Assembly (NCBI RefSeq): GCF_041431135.1 | Contig: NZ_CP107799.1 | Coordinates: 7,626,001-7,690,000 of the forward strand | Length of the DNA stretch: 64,000 bases | DNA from: Streptomyces sp. NBC_00554 | Lineage (GTDB): Bacteria > Actinomycetota > Actinomycetes > Streptomycetales > Streptomycetaceae | Reading direction: 5' to 3' | In this document: piece after piece, positions 56,874-64,000 of the stretch | How positions within the stretch are numbered: the first letter of the stretch is position 1 | How the letters are laid out: each line of letters starts with the position of its first letter | Program-made: the position numbers and the translations under genes | Notes under the pieces: model-generated | Database searches by the model: none | Seen by the model: only the letters and a program-made list of their open reading frames with translations | Told to the model about the DNA's origin: nothing

Positions 56874-58901
56874 ATGACGGCCGAGCTGGTCCGGGGGCAG
56901 AACCATCCGCTCTCCCAGGTCCGTCTTGAGGTCCGCGTTTCGGCCGGCAAGCCGATCGTGGCCGGGGCCACGCTCAGCGATGAGCAGGGCAGGGTCCGCG
57001 GCGTCGAGTGGGTGGCCCACCCGGGCGCGCCCACTCTGCCCGGACTCGAGGTCTCCAGGCAGGCGGCGGCCGACCACCGCCTCGCCTTCGACCTGGACGC
57101 CCTGTCGGAGGCGGTGCACCGGGTGAGTGTGCTGCTCGCGCTGCCCTCCGGGGTCGGCGGCCCGGTCCGGTTCGGAGCCGTCGCCGCCCCCTTCGTCGCC
57201 GTCACCGGGCTCGACGGCTCCGAGGTCGCCAGCTACACCGTCACCGGCCTGGACGCCGAATCGGCCGTCGTCGCCCTGGAGCTCTACCGCAGACAGGACG
57301 CGTGGAAGGTCCGCGCGGTCGGCCAGGGATACGCGGGCGGTCTCGCGGAACTCCTCGCCGACCAGGGCCTGCCCGAGGCGCAGCAGCTCGCGGGCAGCAT
57401 CAACGATGCGGTGGCCCAGGGACTGGCCCGCTCGGTGGCGGCACCCCCGCCCCGTACGCCGGACGCGGACCGCTCACGACAGGCGGCCACCTCGGCGACG
57501 GGAGGGGACCAGCCGTACGCGGGACCGCCCCAGGGCGCCTCCGGGAACGTATCGCCGCCGCAGTCCCCGTACGACCTGCCCGGTGCGCAGGGCACCACAG
57601 CCCCGCAGACGAACTACCCCGCGGGCGCCTCGCAGGCCGACCCGTCCGCCGTCACCCAGCCGTCCGCACCCGGCGCCGGCGATCCGATCAACTACACCCA
57701 CCCCGGCAGGCAGAACGCCGCGCCGCCTCCGCCCCCGCCGACCGCACCTCCCGCACAGCCAGGGCAGCCCGCCCAGCCCGTCGCGGGCGACGCCACCGGC
57801 TGGTCCATGGAGGAGCGGCTCTACAACCAGGTGTGGGGCATGTTCGAGGACCTGGCCCGCACCACCGCCGCGTATCGCAGCGCCGTCGACTTCGCCGACT
57901 CGCGGATGGAGCAGGAGCTCGACAAGGTCCTGTCCGACCCGCGCAGCCGCATCGGCGGGCAGGGCGATGCCGCGCGCGAGGCGGCTCAGGCCAAGCACGC
58001 CCAGCTGGTGGACCAGGCCCGGGCCGCCCTCGACCGGGACCTCGCGCAACTCCGTGCCGAGGCCGATGTCGTCGAGCCCGCGCTGCCCGCCGCGTACGCG
58101 CGCTGGGACAACCCGGTCTGGCACGGCTACCGGGTGCCCATGGAGGTTCCGATGGCCTTGCGCCTGGGTGATCTCCGTCTGCCGGAGAGTGAGAGTCTGA
58201 GCATTCCGATGCTGGTCCGGCTGCCGTTGGAGCGCGGGCTGTGGATCGACAGCGGCCGCGCCGCCCTCGGCGACTCGCTCGCGGACTCCGACGAACTGCG
58301 TCGCCTCGCCATGGACACGGCGGTGGCGCATGCCGGGCGGCTGCTCGCGGTGCATCCCCCGGGCGAGTTCACGGTGCACGTCATAGATCCGGCCGGGTCG
58401 GGCGCCTCCTCCCTCACGCCGCTGGTGCGGTCGGGAGTGCTCGACGGCCCGCCCACCGTCGGAGCCGCGGGGGTGGCCGACGTCCTGGCCCGGCTCACCC
58501 AGCGCGTCGACCTGGTGCAGATGGCGGTGCGTGGGGGAGCGGCCGACTCGCTGCCCCCGGACCTCGACACCGCTGAACAGCTGCTGATCGTCAACGACTT
58601 CCCGCACGGTTTCGACGACCGCGCCGTGACCCAGCTGCGCTATCTCGCCGACGAGGGGCCGGCCGTCGGAGTCCACCTGATGATGGTGGCCGACCGGGAG
58701 GACGCCGAGGCCTACGGGCCGCTGCTCGACCCGCTCTGGCGCTCACTGCTGCGACTCACCCCGGTGCCCGACGACCACCTCGCCGACCCCTGGGTCGGAC
58801 ACGCCTGGACGTACGAGCCCACGCTCGTCCCAGCGGGCAGTCAGGTGCTCCAGCAGGTCCTCACGCAGGTTGCGGCGGCCCGCCGTTCCTGGAACCGCTG
58901 A
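56874..58901 (+). CDS. TerD-like protein fused to an FtsK-like ATPase-fold module
   Basis: 675-aa protein. Residues 1-195 are a TerD-like domain (GQNHPLSQVRLEVRVSAGKP, VSVLLALPSGVGGPVRFGAV). About 130 Pro/Gln/Ala-rich residues form a linker. From ~330 comes a helical region, EERLYNQVWGMFEDLARTTA. From ~410 a FtsK/SpoIIIE-like P-loop fold is recognisable by VPMALRLGDLRLPESESLS, Walker-B-like LLIVNDFPHGFDD and DLVQMAVRG, but no Walker A GxxxxGK[ST] is visible. It may be an inactive ATPase. GTG/ATG at 56874. Confidence 0.75.
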   Translation: MTAELVRGQNHPLSQVRLEVRVSAGKPIVAGATLSDEQGRVRGVEWVAHPGAPTLPGLEVSRQAAADHRLAFDLDALSEAVHRVSVLLALPSGVGGPVRFGAVAAPFVAVTGLDGSEVASYTVTGLDAESAVVALELYRRQDAWKVRAVGQGYAGGLAELLADQGLPEAQQLAGSINDAVAQGLARSVAAPPPRTPDADRSRQAATSATGGDQPYAGPPQGASGNVSPPQSPYDLPGAQGTTAPQTNYPAGASQADPSAVTQPSAPGAGDPINYTHPGRQNAAPPPPPPTAPPAQPGQPAQPVAGDATGWSMEERLYNQVWGMFEDLARTTAAYRSAVDFADSRMEQELDKVLSDPRSRIGGQGDAAREAAQAKHAQLVDQARAALDRDLAQLRAEADVVEPALPAAYARWDNPVWHGYRVPMEVPMALRLGDLRLPESESLSIPMLVRLPLERGLWIDSGRAALGDSLADSDELRRLAMDTAVAHAGRLLAVHPPGEFTVHVIDPAGSGASSLTPLVRSGVLDGPPTVGAAGVADVLARLTQRVDLVQMAVRGGAADSLPPDLDTAEQLLIVNDFPHGFDDRAVTQLRYLADEGPAVGVHLMMVADREDAEAYGPLLDPLWRSLLRLTPVPDDHLADPWVGHAWTYEPTLVPAGSQVLQQVLTQVAAARRSWNR

Positions 58902-58927
58902 GGCCTTCAGAGGGTGTACCAAGTATC

Positions 58928-58968
58928 AGTAAAGTCTCCTGACCAGCAGTTTTGGTCTTTCTTTTACT
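58928..58968. terminator. AT-rich stem-loop after the TerD-FtsK-like gene
   Basis: AGTAAA (58928-58933) pairs with TTTACT (58963-58968) and inner GACCA (58941-58945) with TGGTC (58953-58957). A T-rich run surrounds it, unusual here. It probably ends TerD transcription before the TerC leader. Confidence 0.5.
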
Positions 58969-59013
58969 AATCTCTTTACCTTTCCTTGGTGGTTCGGGTA
59001 CTGTTTTCCTCAC

Positions 59014-59139
59014 GGAGGGGAGTACTCCCTATCTACTGCGGCGCACCCGTCAATACGGATCAGGCCAGATCCCGGGGCGTCGGTCCGCAGGCACCGGGCG
59101 CATCACGCGCGCCGGCCGCCACGGGCGGAAGAGACCTCC
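59014..59139 (+). promoter_or_regulatory. yybP-ykoY manganese riboswitch upstream of terC
   Basis: The leader begins GGAGGGGAGTACTCCC and ends GAAGAGACCTCC, whose CCTCC (59135-59139) pairs with GGAGG (59014-59018) to close P1. The consensus GGGGAGTA on the 5' side and GAAGAGACC on the 3' side match the manganese-sensing yybP-ykoY element, which commonly precedes TerC/Alx-type membrane proteins. TACTGT at 58999-59004 is a candidate -10 box. Confidence 0.82.
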
Positions 59140-59186
59140 AGCAGCGACGACGCTGAAATCTGCCGTTACGAACTGCCGGAGGCGCA

Positions 59187-60176
59187 GTGGATGTTTCCGT
59201 GGCCCTATGGGTCCTGACGATCGCGGGCCTTGCCGCCCTCATTGCCGTCGACTTCTTCATCGGCCGCAAGCCGCATGACGTATCCATCAAGGAAGCCGGA
59301 ATCTGGACGATCGTCTGGATCGTCCTGGCCGGACTGTTCGGGCTCGGACTGCTCGTCTTCTCCGGCGGCCAGCCCGCCGGAGAGTTCTTCGCCGGCTTCA
59401 TCACCGAGAAATCGCTGAGCGTCGACAACCTCTTCGTCTTCGTCCTGATCATGGCGAAGTTCGCGGTGCCCACGCAGTACCAGCAGCGGGTGCTCCTCGT
59501 CGGTGTGCTCATAGCCCTGGTCCTGCGCGCGATATTCATCGCCGCCGGTGCCGCGGTCCTCGCGAACTTCGCCTGGGTCTTCTACATCTTCGGCGCGTTC
59601 CTCATCTACACCGCCTGGAAGCTGATCCAGGAGGCCCGCGCCGACGACGAGGAAGAGGACTTCGAGGAGAACCGGCTGCTCAAGGCCGCTGAGCGACGCT
59701 TCGGCGTGGCCGACCGCTACCACGGCACCAAGCTGTGGATCCAGCAGAACGGCAAGCGCGTCATGACGCCGATGCTGGTCGTGATGCTCGCGATCGGCAC
59801 CACCGACGTGCTCTTCGCGCTGGACTCGATCCCCGCGATCTTCGGCCTGACCCAGGACCCGTACATCGTCTTCACGGCCAACGCGTTCGCGCTGATGGGT
59901 CTGCGACAGCTGTACTTCCTCATCGGCGGCCTGCTCAGGAAGCTGGTCCACCTCAGCTACGGCCTGTCGGTCATCCTCGGCTTCATCGGCGTCAAGCTGG
60001 TGCTGCACGCGCTGCACGAGTCGGGCGTCCATGTTCCCGAGATCTCCATCCCGGTCTCCCTCGGCGTGATCTGCGCTGTCCTGGTCGTCACGACGATCAC
60101 CAGCCTGATCGCCTCCAAGAGGCAGGCGGCGCGGGAAGAGACCGAGAGCGCTCCGAAGGACAGCATCGACGTCTGA
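59187..60176 (+). CDS. terC: TerC-family membrane protein (probable Mn2+ efflux or metal homeostasis)
   Basis: 329-aa membrane protein with about nine helices. Hallmarks: VFLV-like start (MDVSVALWVLTIAGLAALIA), then EKSLSVDNLFVFVLIMAKFA, the loop RFGVADRYHGTKLWIQQNGK, GTTDVLFALDSIPAIFGLTQ and NAFALMGLRQLYFLIGGLL. The Asp residues in SVDN and the second VDS-like site are metal-binding candidates. The yybP-ykoY riboswitch directly upstream implies manganese-induced expression. GTG at 59187. A tail of ~15 acidic/basic residues ends the protein. Confidence 0.95.
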   Translation: MDVSVALWVLTIAGLAALIAVDFFIGRKPHDVSIKEAGIWTIVWIVLAGLFGLGLLVFSGGQPAGEFFAGFITEKSLSVDNLFVFVLIMAKFAVPTQYQQRVLLVGVLIALVLRAIFIAAGAAVLANFAWVFYIFGAFLIYTAWKLIQEARADDEEEDFEENRLLKAAERRFGVADRYHGTKLWIQQNGKRVMTPMLVVMLAIGTTDVLFALDSIPAIFGLTQDPYIVFTANAFALMGLRQLYFLIGGLLRKLVHLSYGLSVILGFIGVKLVLHALHESGVHVPEISIPVSLGVICAVLVVTTITSLIASKRQAAREETESAPKDSIDV

Positions 60177-60203
60177 CGACGCCGGACGTAGGAACAACCA
60201 CCC

Positions 60204-60244
60204 CCGGGAGCGGTACGCGGCGAATTGCCGAGCACCGCTCCCGG
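60204..60244 (+). terminator. terminator after terC
   Basis: CCGGGAGCGGT (60204-60214) pairs perfectly with ACCGCTCCCGG (60234-60244) around a 19-base loop that itself can form a small hairpin. Confidence 0.75.
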
Positions 60245-60304
60245 TGCTTGCTTGGGACCTGAGCGCTCCCCGGCCGGGGGAGGCCCGGCCGGGTGGAGGC
60301 ACCC

Positions 60305-60607
60305 ATGAAGTTCGTGCAGATCATCGACTTCGAGACCGAGCGCATGGACGAGATGCGGGAACTGGTGGACCAGGCGGCCCAGCGCGCCGCGGGCCGCACC
60401 GGCGGCCCCACACACCGTCTCGTTCTTCAGGACCGCAACACGCCCAACCGCTATCTCGTGCTGATCGAGTTCGAGTCGCACGAGGATGCCATGCGCAACA
60501 GCAACGACCCGGAGACGACCAGGATGGCGGAGCAACTGGCCGCGCTGTGTACCAGGCCGCCTTCCTTCACCGACTGCGACGTACGGGAAATGACCGAGCT
60601 GAAGTAA
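60305..60607 (+). CDS. small protein of ABM/dimeric alpha-beta-barrel type
   Basis: 100-aa soluble protein that looks like a ferredoxin-like dimeric barrel: MKFVQIIDFETERMDEMREL, then HRLVLQDRNTPNRYLVLIEF, ESHEDAMRNSNDPETTRMAE. Such folds include antibiotic-biosynthesis monooxygenases and heme-degrading enzymes, but no catalytic residues are evident. ATG at 60305 has GGAGG five bases upstream. Terminators flank it, so it is transcribed alone. Confidence 0.65.
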   Translation: MKFVQIIDFETERMDEMRELVDQAAQRAAGRTGGPTHRLVLQDRNTPNRYLVLIEFESHEDAMRNSNDPETTRMAEQLAALCTRPPSFTDCDVREMTELK

Positions 60608-60620
60608 CGGCCCGGTCCCG

Positions 60621-60661
60621 GGACAGGAGCCCCGCATCACCGGAATGCGGGGCCCCTGTCC
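60621..60661 (+). terminator. terminator after the ABM-like gene
   Basis: GGACAGG-A-GCCCCGCAT (60621-60637) pairs with ATGCGGGGC-C-CCTGTCC (60645-60661) with one A-C mismatch and a 7-base loop. Confidence 0.75.
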
Positions 60662-60679
60662 GCCTGAAAGGATCACTGC

Positions 60680-61780
60680 ATGATCGTTCGGTTCCGGTCA
60701 CTCATGACGCGATGGACGTCCGTCGTGCCCGTGATCGCACTGGTCCTGCTGGCCTTCACCTGGGGACGCGACCTGCCCGGAGCGGTCGTCGCGGTGGTGA
60801 CGGTGGTCCTCGCCGGAGCCGTGCTGGCCGCCGTGCACCACGCCGAAGTGGTCGCTCACCGGGTCGGGGAACCCTTCGGCTCACTCGTCCTCGCCGTCGC
60901 CGTCACGATCATCGAGGTCGCCCTGATCGTCACCTTGATGGCGGACGGCGGCGACAAGAGCTCGACCCTGGCCCGCGACACGGTGTTCGCGGCCGTGATG
61001 ATCACCTGCAACGGAATCGTCGGCGTGTGCCTGCTCGTCGCCTCACTGCGCCACGGACTGGCGGTCTTCAACGCGGAGGGCACCGGGGCCGCCCTCGCGA
61101 CCGTGGCGACGCTGGCCACCCTCAGCCTGGTGTTCCCGACCTTCACCACCAGCAAGCCGGGCCCGGAGTTCTCCACGGCCCAGCTCACCTTCGCCGCGCT
61201 CGCCTCGCTGGTCCTGTACGGCCTGTTCGTCACGACCCAGACCGTGCGGCACCGCGACTACTTCCTGCCGATCACCCGACAGGGCAAGGTCATCGACGTG
61301 GACGACCACGCCGACGCCCCGTCCGCCCGTACGACCCGCATCAGCCTGGGGCTGCTCGCCGTGGCCCTCGTCGGTGTGGTCGGTCTGGCCAAGGGCGTGT
61401 CGCCGACCATCGAGTCCGGGGTCGAAGCGGCGGGTATGCCGGCCGCCGTGGTCGGTGTGATCATCGCGCTGCTCGTGCTGCTCCCCGAGACCATCGCCGC
61501 GCTGCGGTCGGCCCGCCGCGACCGGGTGCAGACCAGCCTGAACCTCGCTCTCGGCTCGGCGATGGCCAGCATCGGCCTCACGATCCCTGCCGTCGCGCTG
61601 GCCTCCGTCTGGCTCTCCGGACCGCTCGTGCTCGGTCTCGGCGCCACCCATATGGTGCTGCTCGCGCTGACCGTGGTGGTCAGCTCCCTGACGGTGGTTC
61701 CAGGGCGAGCCACGCCACTGCAGGGCGGCGTCCATCTGGTGCTGTTCGCGGCGTACCTGGAGCTGGCGATCAACCCCTAG
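60680..61780 (+). CDS. Ca2+/H+ antiporter (ChaA-type cation:proton exchanger)
   Basis: 366-aa membrane protein with ~11 helices in two inverted halves. The alpha-1 repeat motif has GEPFGSLVLAVAVTIIEVAL with an acidic residue at the exchange site. The alpha-2 motif is in VIIALLVLLPETIAALRSAR and LNLALGSAMASIGLTIPAVA. This is the ChaA/CAX architecture for Ca2+ or Na+/K+ export in exchange for protons. The acidic loop DVDDHADAPS lies between halves. ATG at 60680. Neighbouring terC suggests a metal-ion-homeostasis cluster. Confidence 0.92.
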   Translation: MIVRFRSLMTRWTSVVPVIALVLLAFTWGRDLPGAVVAVVTVVLAGAVLAAVHHAEVVAHRVGEPFGSLVLAVAVTIIEVALIVTLMADGGDKSSTLARDTVFAAVMITCNGIVGVCLLVASLRHGLAVFNAEGTGAALATVATLATLSLVFPTFTTSKPGPEFSTAQLTFAALASLVLYGLFVTTQTVRHRDYFLPITRQGKVIDVDDHADAPSARTTRISLGLLAVALVGVVGLAKGVSPTIESGVEAAGMPAAVVGVIIALLVLLPETIAALRSARRDRVQTSLNLALGSAMASIGLTIPAVALASVWLSGPLVLGLGATHMVLLALTVVVSSLTVVPGRATPLQGGVHLVLFAAYLELAINP

Positions 61781-61817
61781 GGCGCGTCACTCGGTGGTTC
61801 GTGCCGCAAGCGGTTCG

Positions 61818-63119
61818 TCACTCCGTCGCCGGTACGACCGTCAGCCGCGGCACCGGCCGGGTCTCCGGCAGCAGTGCGAAGCACCCCAGGCTGAGCAGCG
61901 CGATCCCCGTCAGATAGGCGGCGACGCCCCAGGGGACCCCTTCCCCCTGCGCCACCGCCGTCGCCACGATCGGGGTGAGCGCGCCCCCGAGGACGCCGCC
62001 CAGGTTGTAGCCCACCGCCGCGCCGGTGCAGCGCACCCGGGGTTCGTACAACTCCGGCAGATACGCGGCGATGACGGCGAACATCGTGATGAACGAGATC
62101 AGCGCCACCAGGAAGCCGAGGAACATCAGCAGGGGTTCACCGGTCGACAGCAGCGCGATCATCGGGAACATCCACAACGCGGCGCCCGCGCAGCCCACCA
62201 GACACAGCGGCCGCCGTCCGTAGCGGTCGCCGAGCAGCGCCATCAGAGGCGTCAGGGAGCCCTTCACCACCACGGCGGCCATGATGCAGGACAGCATGAC
62301 GGTACGGCTCACACCGAGCCGTTCGACTCCGTACGCGAGTGCCCAGGTCGTCACCGCGTAGAACACCGCGTATCCGACCGCGAGGCCGCCGGCCGTCAGC
62401 AGCACCAGCCGCCAGTGATCGCGCACCACTTCGGCGAGCGGCACGCGCGCGTGGTCCCGCATCTCCAGGAACTGCGGGCTCTCCACCAGCGAACTGCGCA
62501 GCCACAGCCCCGCCGCCGCGAGCACGCCCGCCGCCCAGAACGGCACCCGCCACCCCCAAGCCGCGAACTGCGCGTCGGACAGCGTCGCCGACAGCACCAG
62601 CATCACGCCGTTGGCCAGCACGAACCCCAGCGAAGGGCCGATCTGCGGGAAGCTCGACCACAGCCCGCGCCGCTCGGCGGGAGCGTGCTCGGCGGTCAGC
62701 AGCACCGCCCCGCCCCACTCCCCGCCAAGTCCGAGCCCCTGCAGAAAGCGCAGCACCAGAAGGAGTACGGGAGCGGCCACACCGATCGTGTTGTACGTCG
62801 GTACGCAGCCGACGGCGACGGTCGCCGCGCCGGTCAGCAGCAGCGAGGCGACGAGGACCGGCCGCCGCCCGTGCCGGTCCCCGATGTGCCCGAAGAGCAC
62901 CGAGCCGAGCGGGCGTGCGACGAAGCCGACGCCGAACGTCGCGAAGGCCGCCAGTGTCCCCGCCAGCGGAGAGAACGTCGGGAAGAACAGCGGCCCGAGG
63001 ACCAGCGCGGCCGCGGTGCCGTAGACGAAGAAGTCGTAGAACTCGATGGCCGTCCCGGCGAGCGAGGCGGCCGCGAGCCGGAGCATGGAGGGCTTCTTAA
63101 CTGTGTGTACGTCTTGCAT
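61818..63119 (-). CDS. MFS transporter of the metabolite:H+ symporter (MHS) type
   Basis: 433-aa transporter with 12 helices. It opens with AASLAGTAIEFYDFFVYGTA, the MHS signature, then GRHG-like FGHIGDRHGRRPVLVASLLL (motif A) and LRFLQGLGLGGEWGGAVLLT. The second half has GDRYGRRPLCLVGCAGAALW and LPELYEPRVRCTGAAVGYNL. Substrates of this group include shikimate, alpha-ketoglutarate, proline and citrate; which applies is unknown. ATG at 63119. It is convergent with the antiporter. Confidence 0.92.
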   Translation of the reverse strand: MQDVHTVKKPSMLRLAAASLAGTAIEFYDFFVYGTAAALVLGPLFFPTFSPLAGTLAAFATFGVGFVARPLGSVLFGHIGDRHGRRPVLVASLLLTGAATVAVGCVPTYNTIGVAAPVLLLVLRFLQGLGLGGEWGGAVLLTAEHAPAERRGLWSSFPQIGPSLGFVLANGVMLVLSATLSDAQFAAWGWRVPFWAAGVLAAAGLWLRSSLVESPQFLEMRDHARVPLAEVVRDHWRLVLLTAGGLAVGYAVFYAVTTWALAYGVERLGVSRTVMLSCIMAAVVVKGSLTPLMALLGDRYGRRPLCLVGCAGAALWMFPMIALLSTGEPLLMFLGFLVALISFITMFAVIAAYLPELYEPRVRCTGAAVGYNLGGVLGGALTPIVATAVAQGEGVPWGVAAYLTGIALLSLGCFALLPETRPVPRLTVVPATE

Positions 63120-63179
63120 GCCGCGTCAACTACCCACGGTGATCGGCGGTTACGGGGGCGCGCGGAGGCTCGTTCCGTG

Positions 63180-64000
63180 TCAGTAGGTGACCGTGATGCG
63201 CCGGGCCGGGCCGTCGACGCGGATGGTGCCTCCATAGGGGATGACGATCTGCGGATCGGTGTGACCGAAGTCCACATCGAGGACGACCAACATGTTGGGC
63301 GCATATATGTCGACGGCCCGGAGCACCGCCTCGTGCTGCTCCCGTACGTAACGGGCTCTGGCATCGGCGTCGTTGGGCTGCTCGAACGACCACGCCTTGG
63401 GGCGGGCCATCAGGAGCGCCGGGAAGCGCTGCAGCAAGCCACGCTCGCCCATGCTGCGCAGGATCCAGAAGACGTCGCTCGCTCTCGGCATCTCCTCCGA
63501 GGTCTCCAGGAACAGCACGTGTCCGTCGTACACGGAAGGATCACGGGAGATCTCGCGGTCCGCCATCAACAGCCAGGAGAGGATCTCGAGGTTGCCGCCC
63601 CAGGAGCGGCCCTCGACCACGCGGTCCGGGCGGTGCCAGGTCCAGCCGTCGCCCGGTTCCGTCGACGGCTCGGACTCGAAGGTCGCCGGGTCCTCCCAGG
63701 GGCGGTTGACCTCACCGAATCGGTCGGCCGCGCGCAGCTCGTACGGCCCGGAGGTGAACAGCGCGGCCCGCAGCGACTCGGCGGTCAGCGGGTCCATGGC
63801 ACCGGGGCGACCGAGCTCGCACATCACCGATCCGCCGTGGTAGCCGACGATTCCGGCGTTCCACAGGTATGCGAGGAGGTTGGTGTTGTCGCTGTACCCG
63901 AAGAACGGCTTCGGGTTCGCGCGGATCAACTCCCGGTCCAGCAAGGGCAGCACGGTGATCTGGTCGTCGCCGCCGATCGAGGAGATGACGGCCTTGATCG
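63180..64000 (-). CDS. S66-family peptidase (LD-carboxypeptidase/MccF-like), 3' part
   Basis: The C-terminal ~273 residues of an S66 serine peptidase; the gene enters from beyond the window end. The nucleophile motif is FFGYSDNTNLLAYLWN. GRSWGGNLEILSWLL supplies the Glu of the triad and DVDFGHTDPQIVIPYGGTIR the His. The upstream residues (ISSIGGDDQ) fit the family start of the catalytic domain. LdcA enzymes trim murein tetrapeptides; MccF-like ones cleave microcin C-type peptide antibiotics. The long 120-160 insertion with WTWHRPDRVVEGRSWGG fits MccF better. Confidence 0.9.
   Translation of the reverse strand, partial: IKAVISSIGGDDQITVLPLLDRELIRANPKPFFGYSDNTNLLAYLWNAGIVGYHGGSVMCELGRPGAMDPLTAESLRAALFTSGPYELRAADRFGEVNRPWEDPATFESEPSTEPGDGWTWHRPDRVVEGRSWGGNLEILSWLLMADREISRDPSVYDGHVLFLETSEEMPRASDVFWILRSMGERGLLQRFPALLMARPKAWSFEQPNDADARARYVREQHEAVLRAVDIYAPNMLVVLDVDFGHTDPQIVIPYGGTIRVDGPARRITVTY

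Noticed and set aside
1..64000. CRISPR array, IS element or prophage
   Set aside because: No regularly spaced repeats, transposase or integrase, or phage structural genes are visible.

Overview
The window is typical high-GC Streptomyces (or a very close relative) chromosome. The evidence is very high GC with strong third-position GC bias, frequent GTG starts, long GC-rich inverted-repeat terminators usually lacking a U-run, and lineage-typical families such as XRE/DUF397 pairs and TerD proteins. The gene order around rpsA, coaE, gltD and uvrB looks like the conserved core of Streptomyces chromosomes. I see no prophage block, IS element, CRISPR array or canonical tRNA/rRNA gene. All calls were made by reading the sequence; no database search was possible.

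Layout. 1-7.9 kb: start of an HrpB-type helicase, a methyltransferase, rpsA with a canonical promoter and structured leader, a Tat-exported amine oxidase, a PAC2 protein, coaE, and small membrane and TPR proteins. 7.9-15 kb: a GNAT-like protein, a methyltransferase, DoxX, an S4 RNA-binding protein, an M20 peptidase overlapping a YfcC-type transporter, and a family-5-like uracil-DNA glycosylase. 14.9-18 kb: a GntR regulator, a palindromic operator, an NCS1 permease and a hydantoin/Asp/Glu racemase, forming a small hydantoin or allantoin uptake module. 18-22.3 kb: secreted enzymes (GH6 cellulase, asparaginase, Tat amidase) and a RidA protein. 22.3-23.5 kb: a 243-aa protein of unknown function followed by a 560-bp gap holding what I read as a Y-RNA-like, circularly permuted tRNA mimic with its own terminator. 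23.6-29.4 kb: FUSC protein, amidohydrolase, P450, DUF899 protein and a 57-aa protein. 29.5-34.3 kb: an ABC exporter and an AbaA/WhiJ-like regulatory locus (HATPase, XRE, DUF397, and an unknown coupled gene), then a dual-specificity phosphatase. 35-42.8 kb: an Rph-like phosphotransferase coupled to a membrane protein, a MocR regulator divergent from an AhpD-like gene, an orphan gltD, and a DUF1772 protein. 43-52.7 kb: DUF2293 protein, uridine-kinase-like gene, PPOX protein, CBS protein, CorA, methyltransferase, pseudouridine glycosidase plus PfkB kinase, VOC protein, formaldehyde dehydrogenase, cupin and Ogt. 53-64 kb: MHYT sensor, uvrB, two TerD-family genes, a manganese (yybP-ykoY) riboswitch in front of terC, a small ABM-like protein, a Ca2+/H+ antiporter, an MFS transporter, and the 3' part of an S66 (MccF-like) peptidase.

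How the genes work together. Stop/start overlaps couple M20 peptidase-YfcC, HATPase-unknown, Rph-like-membrane protein and PsuG-kinase. Metal and stress functions cluster at 56-61.8 kb. DNA repair genes (uvrB, ogt, udg) are scattered singles. The most unusual object is the RNA at 23240-23398. It folds into a tRNA core with the acceptor helix closed by a hexaloop and the molecule's ends leaving through the anticodon-stem side, which is the topology known for bacterial Y RNAs. No Ro60/TROVE gene lies in the window, so the adjacent unknown protein is an interesting candidate partner.
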